From positions 120,198,703 through 120,262,702 of the forward strand of contig OY294070.1 of assembly GCA_958510875.1 (NCBI GenBank): DNA of 64,000 bases, read 5' to 3'. Source of the stretch: Endomychus coccineus. Taxonomy: Eukaryota; Arthropoda; Insecta; Coleoptera; Endomychidae. This document shows, one piece after another, positions 32,336 through 44,128 of this stretch (the first letter of the stretch is position 1; each line of letters opens with the position of its first letter). A model generated the notes under the pieces. The model worked only from the letters and a program-made list of their open reading frames with translations. It searched no databases and was not told the origin of the DNA. The position numbers were made by a program, and so were the translations under genes.

Positions 32336-33145
32336 TGCAAAACCTATATGTTTTTTTAATTTTGTCTTTTGATAAACAGAAAACTAATGATTAGGATTAA
32401 AAGATTAGGTTGTGCCGAGTTTGATGCTGCCCTCAATTGGAGACACTCTCTATTTGAAAATAGCGACTAACCTAACTTAGGAACATTGGGAGTGCTAGAG
32501 AAGTTCAAACACACCATTTATTGAATTTTGATCAATCTTCAATTGAAAACAATCCATTATTACAAGTGTAGTATAGGAATCTTCCATCCCTATACGAGTT
32601 TACCTAGAATCCCCGAATAGACCTTAATTATATTAATTATTATGTAAGTATATGTTTAGATCTCGGATCTGGGTTACCAAGCAATATGTTACATAACGGC
32701 TAACCTAGATACCTTGCATCGTAGATTAGTTTAGTAGAACATTAAACAATAAACAGTGACATAACATGTATATATAGTAATGTGGAGCATATCAGTACAT
32801 ATAGTAGTATACAGTATATTCATTGTCCACGCATCTGACAGTATAGTCAATGTACCTGCCTAAGTTGTAATTTCTGAGAGTAAGGCATTAAGCCATAATG
32901 GCGCCGAGCTCTACCTTAAGTAAAGTGACTCTTTTTTATACGTGATGTGTTTCCTTCCCCTATACCTCTACCAGGACCACGGGACAGTTTAGGGCAAACC
33001 GCCCAACCAAAGAGCTGATCCCCCACACAAGTACCTCAATGAACCTCAGGTCAATTCTAGGAACACATAATTATAAGCACGTATTTGTTCTAATTAGAAT
33101 TAATGATTAATGGATTACGTGCATCTTCAATACTCGATATATCGT
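32336..33145. other. Unassigned region, possibly including a solo LTR
   Basis: About 32640-32975 has TATA-like runs, an aataaacagtgac signal and a terminal cccctatacctctacca that resembles the 3-prime end of copia-type LTRs. No second copy, primer site or target duplication was found. This remains speculative. Confidence 0.25.
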
Positions 33146-33195
33146 TCTGAAGATGACGCACTAGTTGTGGGAACTATCGTTACAATAGTTTTCTA
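33146..33195 (+). repeat. Penelope-type end hairpin motif, copy 3
   Basis: CTGAAGATGACGCACTAGTT is followed by GTGGGAACTATCGTTAC and an agttttctataatata tail. It aligns with copies at 10688, 17396 and 39446 but is the most diverged. Confidence 0.4.
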
Positions 33196-33699
33196 TAATA
33201 TAAGTGAAGTGATATGAACAAATCAATTCCAATTTGTGGTTTGTTCATCACTTATTATTATCTACTTCGTGTCCAAGCAAGTAGTAAACGTAGGATCTCC
33301 AAAAGCAGCTGTTTCCATCTAATTACAAAGATTAGATTATGTTTTATTGAGAAAGATACAAAACGCTCAAGGGTGAATACAGAATTCCGCTCTAGTTTTG
33401 CCAATGTGAGACCCGTAAAGATCTCGTCTGAAATGTAGGATACTCCATTGAAGGTCGGAGAACTTGTCTACGGTCGGGCTATTTGGCTGATCCCTCCGGG
33501 GAGCAATCGAGTGTCGTAGAAGAGTCATTCAGTATTCTGCGACAATAAAAGTTGATAGAGATTTTCATCTCGGCACAAATTTCTGACAAAATCTACAGTT
33601 ATGACAAATTTAATTCGGCTATCTCTACTTTCTGCGTTGCTTTTGTTACGAATAAAGCCCTGTTCCCACCTTATATCATTTCCTTAACGAAACTTTCTG
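33196..33699. other. Unassigned region
   Basis: Open frames of 74 and 78 codons are present without motifs. Confidence 0.3.
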
Positions 33700-33803
33700 T
33701 TTTGCTCGTACCAACAAAGAAAATGTTATCTTTTAATTCCCCGCGTGATACTTGTACATATCACATGGTAAATCTGCATCTCGTCTGACAAATTGGGGTC
33801 GCT
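33700..33803 (-). repeat. Protein-like dispersed repeat, copy 1
   Basis: It aligns with 36955-37055 at about 75 percent. The minus frame reads CRFTM, a stop, then YVQVSRGELKDNIFFVGTSK, against CRFTTLYLQVTCVELKDNIS in the other copy. Conservation at protein level, including ELKDNI-FV, suggests derivation from a coding sequence I cannot name. Confidence 0.5.
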
Positions 33804-34290
33804 GGCTCTTTCGCTGCGGTAACCGATGATGAAGTTTTTAACGCTTCCGCACGAAAACACCTACATTCTGATTTCAGATTCATATCGTGGAACTTGCTTT
33901 CATCTCTTGTTTCCTGTTTTTCCTCATTCTCACGCAAATTCATTCCACCCGTTTGGATTTCCTATGGATCACGGTTATACATTTAAAACTTACTTATTCA
34001 GATTTTCGTGCTAGGCATAAGATGAGAAACTATAAATCAATTGATTTATTTGTCACTTTTTGATAACTTTGATATTGATACGTTTGTTAACACCCTATAA
34101 TCCTTAAAACAGTAGTTGAATAGAATCAGCCATTACGTGATGAAAATCTATATTATCAACTTTAAATAAAACAACTATTACAAGTTCGATTTTCACAAGT
34201 TTATTAATAAAGTGACTATAGTTTCTCTACCACCGTAGATTCTTCAAACGTATTACAAAGTACTGACAGATAACATGATAGCTAAACTAA
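33804..34290. other. Unassigned region
   Basis: No recognisable features. Confidence 0.3.
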
Positions 34291-34500
34291 TACAGGGTGT
34301 TTCAGAAAGACCTCCCGTAGGTGCAGTGGACGGTAGATTTTGCAATTCTTCCTATAAACTATGGTCCTATCTTGTTTCGTTTTCGAGATAAAGGGTGTTG
34401 AAGTTTTAAAAATTATAACTTTTTTTTCATTATCTTCTGAACAAATGAAAATTTTCAGTTCAAACTTGTTACACTCCAGTTTTACTAGAGTCAATTTTAC
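34291..34500 (+). repeat. Single MITE end related to the 42.5-kb palindrome
   Basis: It begins TACAGGGTGTTTCAGAAAG and contains ttcgttttcgagataaagggtgttgaagttt. This parallels cttcgttttcggaatacagggtgttgaaattg at 42600-42630. No opposite end was found, so it is probably truncated. Confidence 0.5.
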
Positions 34501-35513
34501 AATCTAGATGATTTTGTGATAACAATAAGAACTACAGAAGCGTCCCGTCTACAGAAGTTTGTTATTAAAAATTATTATTTTGAATGCTCCAGCTTAATGA
34601 CCAACCACCCAAAACAATATGCTAATAATTGATATTGGATAACTAATCGATATCTTGGATCGATATCAATAACAATAAATGTTGCAACAGTTCCTTGTAA
34701 CAATGGATAAGTGCGAATATTCTATGCCGCCTCGGCAATAGGTGATACAACTTGAGATCTTAACGTTCAGAACTATATTAAAGTTTTCAGATGTGCTTAC
34801 AATACAATTGATCTTTCGAATTTTCTAGTTACTAATCACTGTTGTTCTGAAACAATAGTCGTTATTCTCGGGGTCCTTCAGATTGTTATATGTTCATGGC
34901 CTGACTAACCAAAGTAGATTCCTCTCTGAAGCTGTCGAGGACCCACCTTTATCATGTGCGATGACTAATGATTTGGTGCACCTTGTGGACTCCGATTGAA
35001 CAATATTTTCCAATATTTATGGCAGAGAAGTTGATTTTTATCCATAAATATCGGTGCTTGAATTATTATTTTCGAGATGCACTCTAAACTATCTGTATAT
35101 ACTAGTGCAGCTCTCCGACCGCAGATAATGGCTATCAATTGTGAAACTCCTTTAGATGCTTCGATGTGGCATTCAAATTCAAAAGCGGACAAGCTCTGGC
35201 ATATTCGTCAGATGGTTCCAAAATATTCTTGAGACAAATACAGTAGCGTAGTTCTACGCCAATGGTCGGAAATTATTATTGTCCTGCATTTTATTATAAA
35301 TTTTCAGTATATTGTATCAGATATTTTTCTAGATGTAAGAATATTTAGGTTTATCTCTAAGCAAATTGTTCTCATTTCTTGTATATTCGTATGCTCTATA
35401 CTGCAAGATTCGAAGAACTCGATATTTTTTGTTGATATATAACGGATTCATAGATATACAGACACGTAATAGTGAGTATTTTTTGACAATGAAAAATTGC
35501 TTACAACTGTCAG
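34501..35513. other. Unassigned region
   Basis: Frames at 34965-35192 (minus), 35329-35517 (minus) and 35366-35641 (plus) lack motifs. Confidence 0.3.
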
Positions 35514-36480
35514 TCACAAGTCTGAATATTCGTTTAATAGGACATAATGAAATAGCTCACGAGGTGAAGCGCTCCACAACTTCGTTGTTCGATAGAAAAA
35601 TGGAGTCTGGTACGGAGAAGCTCGGCAGACCTCGAGTTTGACAATGAAGGGATGACTAGTTAGTTCGCCTACCTGGAATTTTCGTTGTTGAACAACCGAC
35701 GAGATTTCTGATGAACATTGATCATGGAAATATCTATAGAAAAGGGGGAGATCTCCCACCTTTCTACGATGTTCTGAAGAAGTCAATGAACTTATGAGTG
35801 TGACATAATCAATCAGACGAACTCTGGATACAATCCAAGAGCTTCAACGTATGTTTGGGGGCTGAACTCCAAACATATGAACAGTACTCTAGGAGGGGTC
35901 GAATCTGTGCTTTAAAAATTATGAGGAGCTGCTGGGATGTAAAGTAGCTCTTGACACGGAATAGAAAACCAAATTTTCGTGAAGCGATTTTTGCAATGGA
36001 CCTCATATGATCATCCCATGAGAATGTGCTACAATTGGTGATGATTCCGAGCATGGATATGGGAGGCTTCATAGGAATAGTTGTACATGACATCATCATA
36101 TCAGGGATCCTGGAGTAGACGCGAGCTTAAGTTTTGGTGCAGTAACCCTACTAGACAATCAGATCCCCATTCCAAAATCTTTGCCAGATCTCCACTTATT
36201 GCGTCAACCTGTCTCTGTCTCGCTCCTTTTGCTATAGATGAGAAAACGAGATGGAGTGTATCATAATCTGCAAGGTTGTGGACGGGACAGGTGGTCACTC
36301 CCAGCAGATCAATCATATAGAGCAGAAACAAAGTAGGTGCCAAGACAAATTTCTGGGAAACACCAACGTTGACAGTCATTATATCTGAGGATACTTCGTC
36401 AACCACCACACTATCCGAGATAATACGCTAACTTCTCTCAACTCACAAAATCTTATGGTGCTGACACTGCCTCAGGGAAC
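35514..36480 (-). pseudogene. Jockey-like LINE, reverse transcriptase end and C-terminus
   Basis: Minus strand. VVDEVSSDIMTVNVGVSQKF then VLAPTLFLLYMIDLL is the RT fingers-palm transition. The YADD site reads LADYDTLH. Next is ISMLGIITNCSTFSWDDHM, RSIAKIASRKFGFLFRVKSY and IRPLLEYCSYVWSSAPKHTL, typical post-RT thumb motifs. The C-terminus has VGDLPLFYRYFHDQCSSEIS and ends with SPRELF. It is the same family as 53880-55230, 55800-57075 and 57180-57410. Several frame changes exist between the blocks. Confidence 0.8.
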
Positions 36481-36954
36481 ACTTAGCTCTTTATACAATT
36501 CATCGTAAAATCAATAACGATTTATATACTTGTTCTTAAAGAGGAAATCGCTCGGTCGAATATCATGGTTTGGGGCATGTTCTCCAACTGCGTACAGTGA
36601 ACTATTGAGCTGGATTTCATAACTTTGGTTGGTTGCAGATTCTATGGGAGTGAAGTGAATACTTCATCTATCCTCTGAATATATGTCGCATATTCAGACT
36701 TATACTCATTTCTCAATGCCCTGCAATATTGTCAAATTAGGTAATTGAATAATAATACCTAATTTTCTATCAGTGGATTTGAATTGTATGATGAGCCGCT
36801 GCCTCCCTTGCGTACACGGTGTAGCCTACGCTGGTGGGAGGAGTCAGAAACGTCTACACGGCCACATTTGTGTTTGTTTTTCTTGTTGGTAATAATGTGT
36901 GATGGTTTTGATGGAACACTTTGTTATGTGAAGCTTCATAAATCCTCTTTCATC
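36481..36954. other. Unassigned region
   Basis: No motif is recognised. A GC-richer patch lies at about 36800-36870. Confidence 0.3.
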
Positions 36955-37055
36955 CGTTCCCAGCACAAAGGAAATATTATCTTTTAATTCTACGCATGTT
37001 ACTTGTAAATATAACGTGGTAAATCTGCAGCCCATCCAGGAAATTGGGGTAGACT
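36955..37055 (-). repeat. Protein-like dispersed repeat, copy 2
   Basis: The minus frame (part of an open run 36844-37095) reads ISWMGCRFTTLYLQVTCVEL followed by KDNISFVLGTDERGFMKL. It keeps an open frame where copy 1 at 33700 has a stop. Its origin is unknown. Confidence 0.5.
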
Positions 37056-37489
37056 CGACTGTTCTACGGCCTAGTATCAAAAACGGATCCTTCAATAAGC
37101 GCCAAACTTACAAGAAATAATTCAATACCACTGACGAGTGAAATCCCCATTGCCACTGAGTTAAATTTATTACCTAGGGTGTGGAATGAATGTTCTTCCA
37201 GTGGGGGAAAGATTTACATATTCGAATGAGGATTTTTAAGAATAAAAGTACAATATTTCATGTTATATTGAACGAATTAATTTCCAACGGATGATAATGG
37301 ATGGATATGAACGAAAGTACAAGAACTTCTTCATTTAACTTGGGAACATCTCATGAACATAAATTAATTTCTATAGATTCCTCACATATATGTCCTAACA
37401 AAGACATCGTGAAAAATACCCTGGCTAATACCCCAACGAACTTGAACTCTACCAATATGCCTCATAGCTTTGACAGGTTTCATTAAGAT
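37056..37489. other. Unassigned region ahead of a LINE fragment
   Basis: A plus frame at 37301-37486 has no motif. Confidence 0.3.
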
Positions 37490-37870
37490 TTATCAATGGT
37501 ACAACTTTCATGAAAGAAGTAGAGCTCTCATACTGTCATATCTCACATATCATCAGCAGTATGTTAACGAAACCTGATCCGAAATCGGAATAATTGATAT
37601 TGGAGTTCCTCAAGGCTCTACAATTTGGCCTCTACATTTCTTAATATCCATAAATGATTCATCGGAATATTTTGTCAAGAACGTAATCATACTTTTAGCT
37701 GATGACTCTGCAGTGTCTGAAAACTGTGCCGATCTTGTGTCTGTTGATGAGGCGTTTGAACGCATAAAAGAAAATGCTTTTGAACGGTTTTTATGAAACA
37801 GGTTAGCTATGAATCTGGATAAAACGGAGAAAATCGGTTTCAGTATGAGGCACGTTACGATATACTGTGA
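37490..37870 (+). pseudogene. LINE reverse transcriptase fragment
   Basis: Plus frame. ALILSYLTYHQQYVNE precedes IDIGVPQGSTIWPLHFLISI, the classic GVPQGS-x-LxPxLFxIxIND box (37596 onward). LLADDSAVSEN is the YADD box with tyrosine replaced by leucine, and LAMNLDKTEKI is the following LxxNxxKT motif. One in-frame stop follows NET and another interrupts near 37797. Only the palm domain is present. The clade looks jockey or CR1-like and it is a different family from the 35.5-kb fragment. Confidence 0.75.
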
Positions 37871-38076
37871 AACTTCTATATAGTGCTCTCTAAATGTATC
37901 ATAAAATTTTGCTCGCTCAGAGGAGTGGCCTCTATAAAGGAAAACAAACTCTGGGGAAATATGTGGATGAAACAACAACAATTATATATGTACTACGTAT
38001 GTACTTACATATCCATATTATTGTCAACATAATATGATGTAACTGGAACACAAGACCACTTTTGAATAAATCAATA
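37871..38076. other. Spacer
   Basis: Nothing recognised. Confidence 0.3.
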
Positions 38077-39300
38077 TTACACTTTGTGAAAAAACTGTAC
38101 AATGGAAGTCTGTTTCAAATTATTCATTTTGGTTTTCGTTACTTCATTCTCATATTTCATTAAGATTTGGGACATATCGATGACCAAATCACTGTTGTTT
38201 TTTGTCAATAAGGAATTTTGTAAGTCTTTCAGTTTTTTACAAACTTCACCCATATTTTGCACAGATGAACACAAAGTCTCTCCGTCTTGGTCACTTTCAC
38301 ATTCTACATCTGCGATAGAGTCAGTGTGGCTCTCCTTGTCAATGAAAATCTGGTTTATATGTGTTAAGAGTTTTGAATCGATTATCCCGGATCTAGATTT
38401 GTTGGCATATTTTTCAAGAAAGAGGACAACTAACTGAGTGAAATATCATCTCCTCCTTCAAAAGCTTCATCTCATCAGATCGTTTCCGTAAAACTAGCGT
38501 ATTGGAAACATTTTTTTATAGTCCCAGATGGAACATTTTTCCATGCTGCAAGTATCCATACACTTGACAAATCTATGATTTTTTCTACTCTTTCAAAATT
38601 ATCCTCAGGGTTTGTAAAAGCCAAAAGCTCCCCTATCGAAAATTTTCGTTATTTTATTCTAAAATTTCATATCATCCCTTGATATAATGGTTGGCAATGA
38701 GACGTAGTGTTGGGAGGTGGAAAAACGATTGGAACATTTTCCAATTCTATTTTTGAGTGGGAAGGAGCGTTATCTAAGAATAGGAGAACTCTTCTACCCT
38801 AGTTTTTAATTTTTTTATCAAAGTATTTCAACCAAAATCTTATTATTTCTTTTGTCATCCAAAGTTGCTTCTATCCCTTACCCAATCTATTGGCAAATTA
38901 ATCTACATGTGTTCCTTCGAAACATCGCTGTTTTTTGCTTTTTCCTATAAATAGTGAATTTTTCTTCTCACCATTCCAGTTACAGCAGAAAAGAAGTATC
39001 ACTAGCTGTTTAGCTGATTTTTTCCACCACATTTATCACTGTTGAATCCAAAGTTCATGTTTGGCATTGCCAAAAAGTGAAATCAGCATTAAAAATATAT
39101 CTAGCTTCATTGTCCTTGATAATTATCGCTTATCAATCAAATATAATTGATTTCAATTTAATTTTACAATCTTCAACACTTACTTCGTTCACATCAGTGA
39201 ACTCACCACGAATTGTTTCATAATTGATGGACTATATTTGACTCTATTCAATGTATGGAATTGTAAAATTTTGACGTGTATGCAGGCCAATATTTGAAGA
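38077..39300 (-). pseudogene. Pogo/Tigger-type transposase relic
   Basis: Minus strand. A degraded NADF block near 39085 replaces the usual NADE with the first catalytic aspartate. KQLVILLFCCNWNGEKKNSL then FIGKSKKQRCFEG follows. GRRVLLFLDNAPSHSKIELE holds the second aspartate, then VFPPPNTTSHCQPLYQGMI, where the usual QPLDQG aspartate is tyrosine. DLSSVWILAAWKNVPSGTIK is the typical AW-x-V-x-x-xTI-x-C helix. The tail ends KQTSIVQFFHKV, like many Tigger tails. Several stops exist and one catalytic residue is lost, so it is inactive. The N-terminal CENP-B-type DNA-binding domain is not recognisable. Confidence 0.8.
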
Positions 39301-39445
39301 AGGTACCAGAATTATTATCCTTCTTATCTTCAATAGTCAGGCTGAAATTAGCACTGGAATCATCCCGAATTCAAACTGTTTGAGAAATGATATTTGGTTT
39401 CCAGTTACAAATCTGGAACCGAAACAAAAATCAGCGTGCAGAAGA
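39301..39445. other. Spacer
   Basis: Nothing recognised. Confidence 0.3.
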
Positions 39446-39495
39446 TGACATGGCAATTGTCGAAACTATAGTCTCAATAGTGTCCTGTTTTATTC
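39446..39495 (+). repeat. Penelope-type end hairpin motif, copy 4
   Basis: GAAGATGACATGGCAATTGT is followed by CGAAACTATAGTCTCAATAG and tgttttattctatgaatat. The GACA and TGTC segments can pair around the central bases, in front of GAAAC. It closely matches copies 1 and 2. Confidence 0.5.
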
Positions 39496-39545
39496 TATGA
39501 ATATGATAAATAAAAAAAGTAACGGGTTTCATCATTAATTTTCTA

Positions 39546-41032
39546 CTGGGATATCAAAAATTATCTTGGTCAAGGGTGGTTGTGGAATCTAAAACGTGTG
39601 TCTTACTTTACGTTTGAAATGATGATGTCACTGTCACACTGACATCATCAATAACCTACAAATTTCATACCTATTTATTTCAGTTGTAAAACAATAATGT
39701 ACAACAAATTATAAAATAACGGTTTTAGTAACAAGAAAAACTGAATTACAGTAATTGTTGGAAATGTCCCCCGTTTTGTTCGATGCACAACTTGACGCGC
39801 ATCCTCATGCTGTGAAAACCTTTTCACAGCATTTCTGGCGTTATGGTTGCACATTGCTGAACTATTCTTTGTTGAAGTTCTTGCAAATTATTTTCCAGAG
39901 TTGCGAAAATCTTGTTTTTTAAATAAGGAAATAAAATAGTCCATAATTGTCAAACAAGGTGATCTCGGAGGTAACCCAACTTCTATATGCAAACTTATCA
40001 GCCGGTCATCAAAAAACTCGCAAAGAAAAGCAATATTTTCTCGTGTAGTATGTGCTGTTGCACCGTCATGCTAGAAATAATCGTACCGAAGTTCATCATC
40101 GTTTAACTGTTGCACAAATTCAGCCGAAAAGTTGTGTCTGTACCTTTCTGCGTTGACGGTGAAATCGAAAAAAATTGGCCAAATTATTCTTCTGCGAGAA
40201 ACTGCCATTCAAACACCGATTTTTTTGAGCATGTAGTGGCGATTCAGTAGAAACATGAGGGTTATCATCGCTCCACATTCGCATATTTTGAGAATTGATG
40301 TATCCCGAAAGGTGGAACCACGCTTCGTCAGAAGAGCTTGATGTTCTTGCATCTTATATGGATGCATGTTCAAGTCTTCCTCTAAAATCTTCTGACATGT
40401 TCCATAAGAAAGTCCAATTTCCTGAGAAAGACGTTTCAAAGGTTTTGCAGGCTCCTCTTCAATACGTTGACGAACGTCATTGACAACTTCTTCTGTACGA
40501 ACTCTTGGTCTACCAGAACCTTTTTTATGAGTCACACAACCAGTTTCGCGAAACACTTCAACACAATTTGTAAGGCACGCATAAAAATTGTCCGGTAATA
40601 TTGCCACGTTTGGGGGGTGCTCTCGAAAATTGTCCAAACACAAACGTTGACTGTATTGCCAATTTCCATTGACTAGCGCACCCGTTCGAAAATAGGCTTC
40701 AATCATGAAAATTTTGTGCTGTGTGGTAAGAGGCACGCTTCAAACACTGGATTAGAGAATTTCAGCACAATGACTTAACAGATTCTGACACAACAAAACA
40801 TATTCAAAAATTCAAAGCAAGACACACGTTTTACATTCCACAACCACCCTTGACCAAGATAATTTTTAATTTGTAGTTCATTATTGTTTTACAACTGAAA
40901 TAAATAGGTATTAAATTTGTAGGTTATTGATGATGTCAGTGTGACAGTGACATAATTATTTCAAACGTAAAGTAAGACACACGTTTTAGATTCCACAACC
41001 ACCCTTGACCAAGATAATTTTTGATATTCCGG
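39546..41032. mobile_element. Mariner-like transposon with duplicated right end
   Basis: The left end CTGGGATATCAAAAATTATC (39546) and the right end (to 41032) are inverted copies over about 160 bp, bordered by TA at 39544-39545 and 41033-41034. A second, shorter right-type end lies inside at about 40823-40868. Left-to-inner-right (39546-40868) would be a normal-sized 1.3-kb mariner-like element. The extra 165 bp outside looks like a second inverted copy of the left arm. The ends match those of the 19540-20385 element. Confidence 0.8.
39905..40736 (-). pseudogene. Mariner-like transposase with stops and frame changes
   Basis: Minus strand, ATG at 40736. The N-terminal helix-turn-helix region (residues about 1-130) has MIEAYFRTGALV, then GSGRPRV and a LSQEIGLSYGTCQKILEEDL second helix. 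A frame change near 40330 puts SDEAWFHLSGYINSQN, with the first catalytic aspartate, into another frame. The first frame resumes around KIGV. TGA at 40211-40209 and TAG at 40073-40071 interrupt it. HDGATAHTTRENIAF holds the second aspartate, and PPRSPCLTIMDYFIS holds the third aspartate in MDYF, while the usual SPDLT is SPCLT. It is inactive. Confidence 0.8.
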
Positions 41033-41034
41033 TA

Positions 41035-42516
41035 GAATGAAAATCATCTGGGAAATTGTACTTATATAACATTAGAGTACTGTATGTAACTGAACTCCAT
41101 TCCCTTCAGTAGGAAACGGTATTTGAAGCATTCTTAATATTAGCCGTTCGTTCCATTTAAATTTTGTTTAATTAAAGTTTTGTTTTTATGTTGTTTACTT
41201 CGAATGTTATCATTTCAAGTGAATGCTCATTTGATCCTACGCTGAAAACTCCCGAAGTTGTAAAAACCGTTTTAAGAAAGCAATGATCCAATTACTAGCA
41301 AACTTAATGAAACTTCAGTGGAAGATATGTTCGACCTATTAACTGTTATATTTGAATGAGAATGATAATAGATAATAGCATCGATATAATAACAGTAACA
41401 TTGATATAATTTCAAACTACCCGATAAATAAAATCAAATTCGGTTGAATTAATACTATCACGATCAGAATTCCTGAAGCAAATTATGTTGTTTCCTGCAT
41501 TCATGAATATATTCCCGTTGATTAATTTATAAATGCTTGAGTAACCCTCCAGATCAGAATCTACTGTCCCATATAAGGAACGTAAAACCCGTTCCTATAT
41601 GATATACAATGAATGTCTGTTTGACTAGTAAGTTCCCAACACTTCCGCAAAAAATTACTTTGTTTCTTTGTTTGTCCAGAGAAATCGTTGTGTAATTTTA
41701 ATAAGTTTCACATTTTGATTAGATCGAATGTGCAGTCCAGCACACTTTTGTAAAGAACAGAATAGAATTTGTTTCACCACCGGAAACATTCCGAACTAAA
41801 GACCTCAAGAGAGGAATCTTATTGCTCATTGGTCAAACAATTGTAGATTGGTTCTTGGGAAAAAGAACGCATTACAAATTCTAGGGATAATGCCTAAGAC
41901 CTTCAGTTACATTTTCTAGCTTGAATAAGTCTCTTTAGAAATCACGTGAGACCTAATTTCAATTAATTTAACTTGATAGTTTCTTCAGAGTGTTTTCGGT
42001 AAGAAGGGTGCATTTATTTTAACCGAAGTTGTTGATTTTTGAACAAAGTTGTTGTTCTCAGTTTTCATTTAAGTTAAGTTCAATAATACTTCCAAATCAT
42101 TCCATTCACTTTCGATCCTCTAGGCTTATCCTGGTTGGGTATCAATTTAATAATCTTAGTTTTATTTCTCTTTTAGTTAATTTAGATTATCTAGGTATTT
42201 TATTTAAGTATAGATTTTAATCTTACTTTTTCATTCTTATTACTTATAAAGGTAATTATAATATCCATTTTTTATCATCTTCTATTATAATTATATAATA
42301 ATAATAATAATATTTATTTCTCCAAGTAACTACAAATATATTGTACATTTCGATTACATTAAGTTATTATATATTCAGCAACTTGTACAATGTTATTTAC
42401 AGTAATATCTGTATAAGCAAAGCTTGTGCTCAGATATTGGAGTTCATAGATTAAAATAATAATTAAAATAGTATGTAAATAGAGAGAAAAGTATATTCTA
42501 ACATAAATACCATATA
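41035..42516. other. Unassigned AT-rich region
   Basis: A TAA microsatellite lies at about 42297-42315. No coding motif was recognised. Confidence 0.35.
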
Positions 42517-43440
42517 CAGGGTGTTTCAGTTTTTTCATCCATAACTCCGACAAACGATAGAACTTTTAAAAATAATAGGGGTCTTTTATATAAAATTTTT
42601 CTCTAAATCACTTCGTTTTCGGAATACAGGGTGTTGAAATTGAAAAAAAAATTTGGTTTTTTGCAAATATCTCCAGAACCTTTTATCGTACAGAAGACAA
42701 CTTTTGTAAGCAATCTCTACTCATAGTAAGCTATGTTTTGTGAGACAAAATTTTTTTTTTATTCATAATTGGTGGAGATTTCGAAGGGGTAGTGGTTGTT
42801 TTTCTCCTCAACTTCTACGCCACTGCAAGAAGCTTTGAGCCGCCAATGCTTTCTACACAAAAAAGGTAGTTGGTTATAAGCTCCAAACTTGACCGTTTTC
42901 GAGAAAAATCAATTTTTATGTTGATAAACATAAACAACTTCTTTGAAATAAAATTTATTTTTTACCAATTAAACGAAATTTCCTTAAACAAGTAACAAAA
43001 CCAAAAAATTGACCATGTTTTTCAACATAAAAATTAATTTTTCTCAACTTTACAGCTAAGAGTACCTTTTTTGTGTAGAAAACATTGGCGGGTCAAATGG
43101 GCATTTCGAAACCGTACTTTTTCCAGTGGCGTAGAAGTTGGGGAGAAAAACAACCACCACCCCTTCAAAATCTTCACCAATTATGAACAAATTTTTTTTT
43201 CATCGCACAACACATAGCTAATTATGAGTAGAGATTGCTTACGGAAGCTGTTTTCTGTACGATGAACGATTCCGGAGATATTCACAAAAATCTAATTATT
43301 TTTTTCAATTCCAACACCCACAGGGTAGGGCTTCTCGAAAACGAAGTGATTTAGAGAAAAAAATTTTATGAAAGACCCCTATTATTTTCAGAAGTTCTAT
43401 CGTTTTTTCAAGTTATGAACGAAAAAACTGAAACACCCTG
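42517..43440. mobile_element. 0.92-kb palindromic MITE
   Basis: The ends CAGGGTGTTTCAG and CTGAAACACCCTG are continued by arms of about 430 bp that pair nearly end to end around about 42978. Shared blocks are cgatagaacttt, aataggggtcttt, atcacttcgttttcg, ctccaccaatta, gtagaagtt and aatttttatgttga. No transposase is present. It would form a very long hairpin as single-stranded DNA or RNA. Confidence 0.85.
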
Positions 43441-43499
43441 TTTATATGTATATATCAATGAAATGAAATTCCCTATTTATTTAGTAACTTATCTAGTAA

Positions 43500-44128
43500 T
43501 AAGGGTTACAGATATTGCATAAAGGGTTGTAAATTGTTGTTGAATATATTGATTCATTCTGCTGCTGAGATGTTTCTTATTTGATAATCGACTGGGCGAG
43601 GGCAAAAGAAGAAGTTTCTCAGTTCCTTAAAAATATATAATAATTTTCTTAGTGTTTTCGTCAGTAATGATCCCATTTCAAATGAGAATCAATCATTAGT
43701 CCTGAATATTTCGTTTTGCTTAAAAGTTTCAATTTATATTCACAAGAGCAGTCTCTATTCCTACTGCAATCTATATCTTGGTGTAAAGTTAACTAATTAT
43801 ATTCGGGTGAGTTATTTTTATGACAAGTGAATGGTATGCAAACTGTTTTATCTATGTTCAATGTGAGAAGATTTTGTGTTAACCAGGAATTTAATTTTTT
43901 CATTGTGTTCTCCATATTATATTTCAGAGATAACCAATTTTTATCTTCGAAGAGAAGAACAGTATCATCTGCATAAGATATTATAAGACAATCTGAATCC
44001 AAATTCTTATCTGAATCAGGAAGGGAAGGATGACGGACAATTTGTGAAATTGAACGTTCTATAGAGAGGATGGGATCTATTGGTGGAAGCTTATAATAAT
44101 TAGTGTGAAGATGTTGCAGACAAAACAA
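43500..44128 (-). pseudogene. LINE reverse transcriptase fragment
   Basis: The minus frame 44128-43793 contains SDCLIISYADDTVLLFED with an intact YADD catalytic box, then MKKLNSWLTQNLLTLNIDKT. After a stop near 43795, the same element continues with LKLLSKTKYSGLMIDSHLKW, the KYLGVxIDxxLxW motif that follows the palm domain. The upstream fingers are missing. It appears distinct from the other LINE families in the window. Confidence 0.75.

Noticed and set aside
32640..32975. Solo copia-type LTR
   Set aside because: The end motif is suggestive but no second copy, target duplication or primer site was found.
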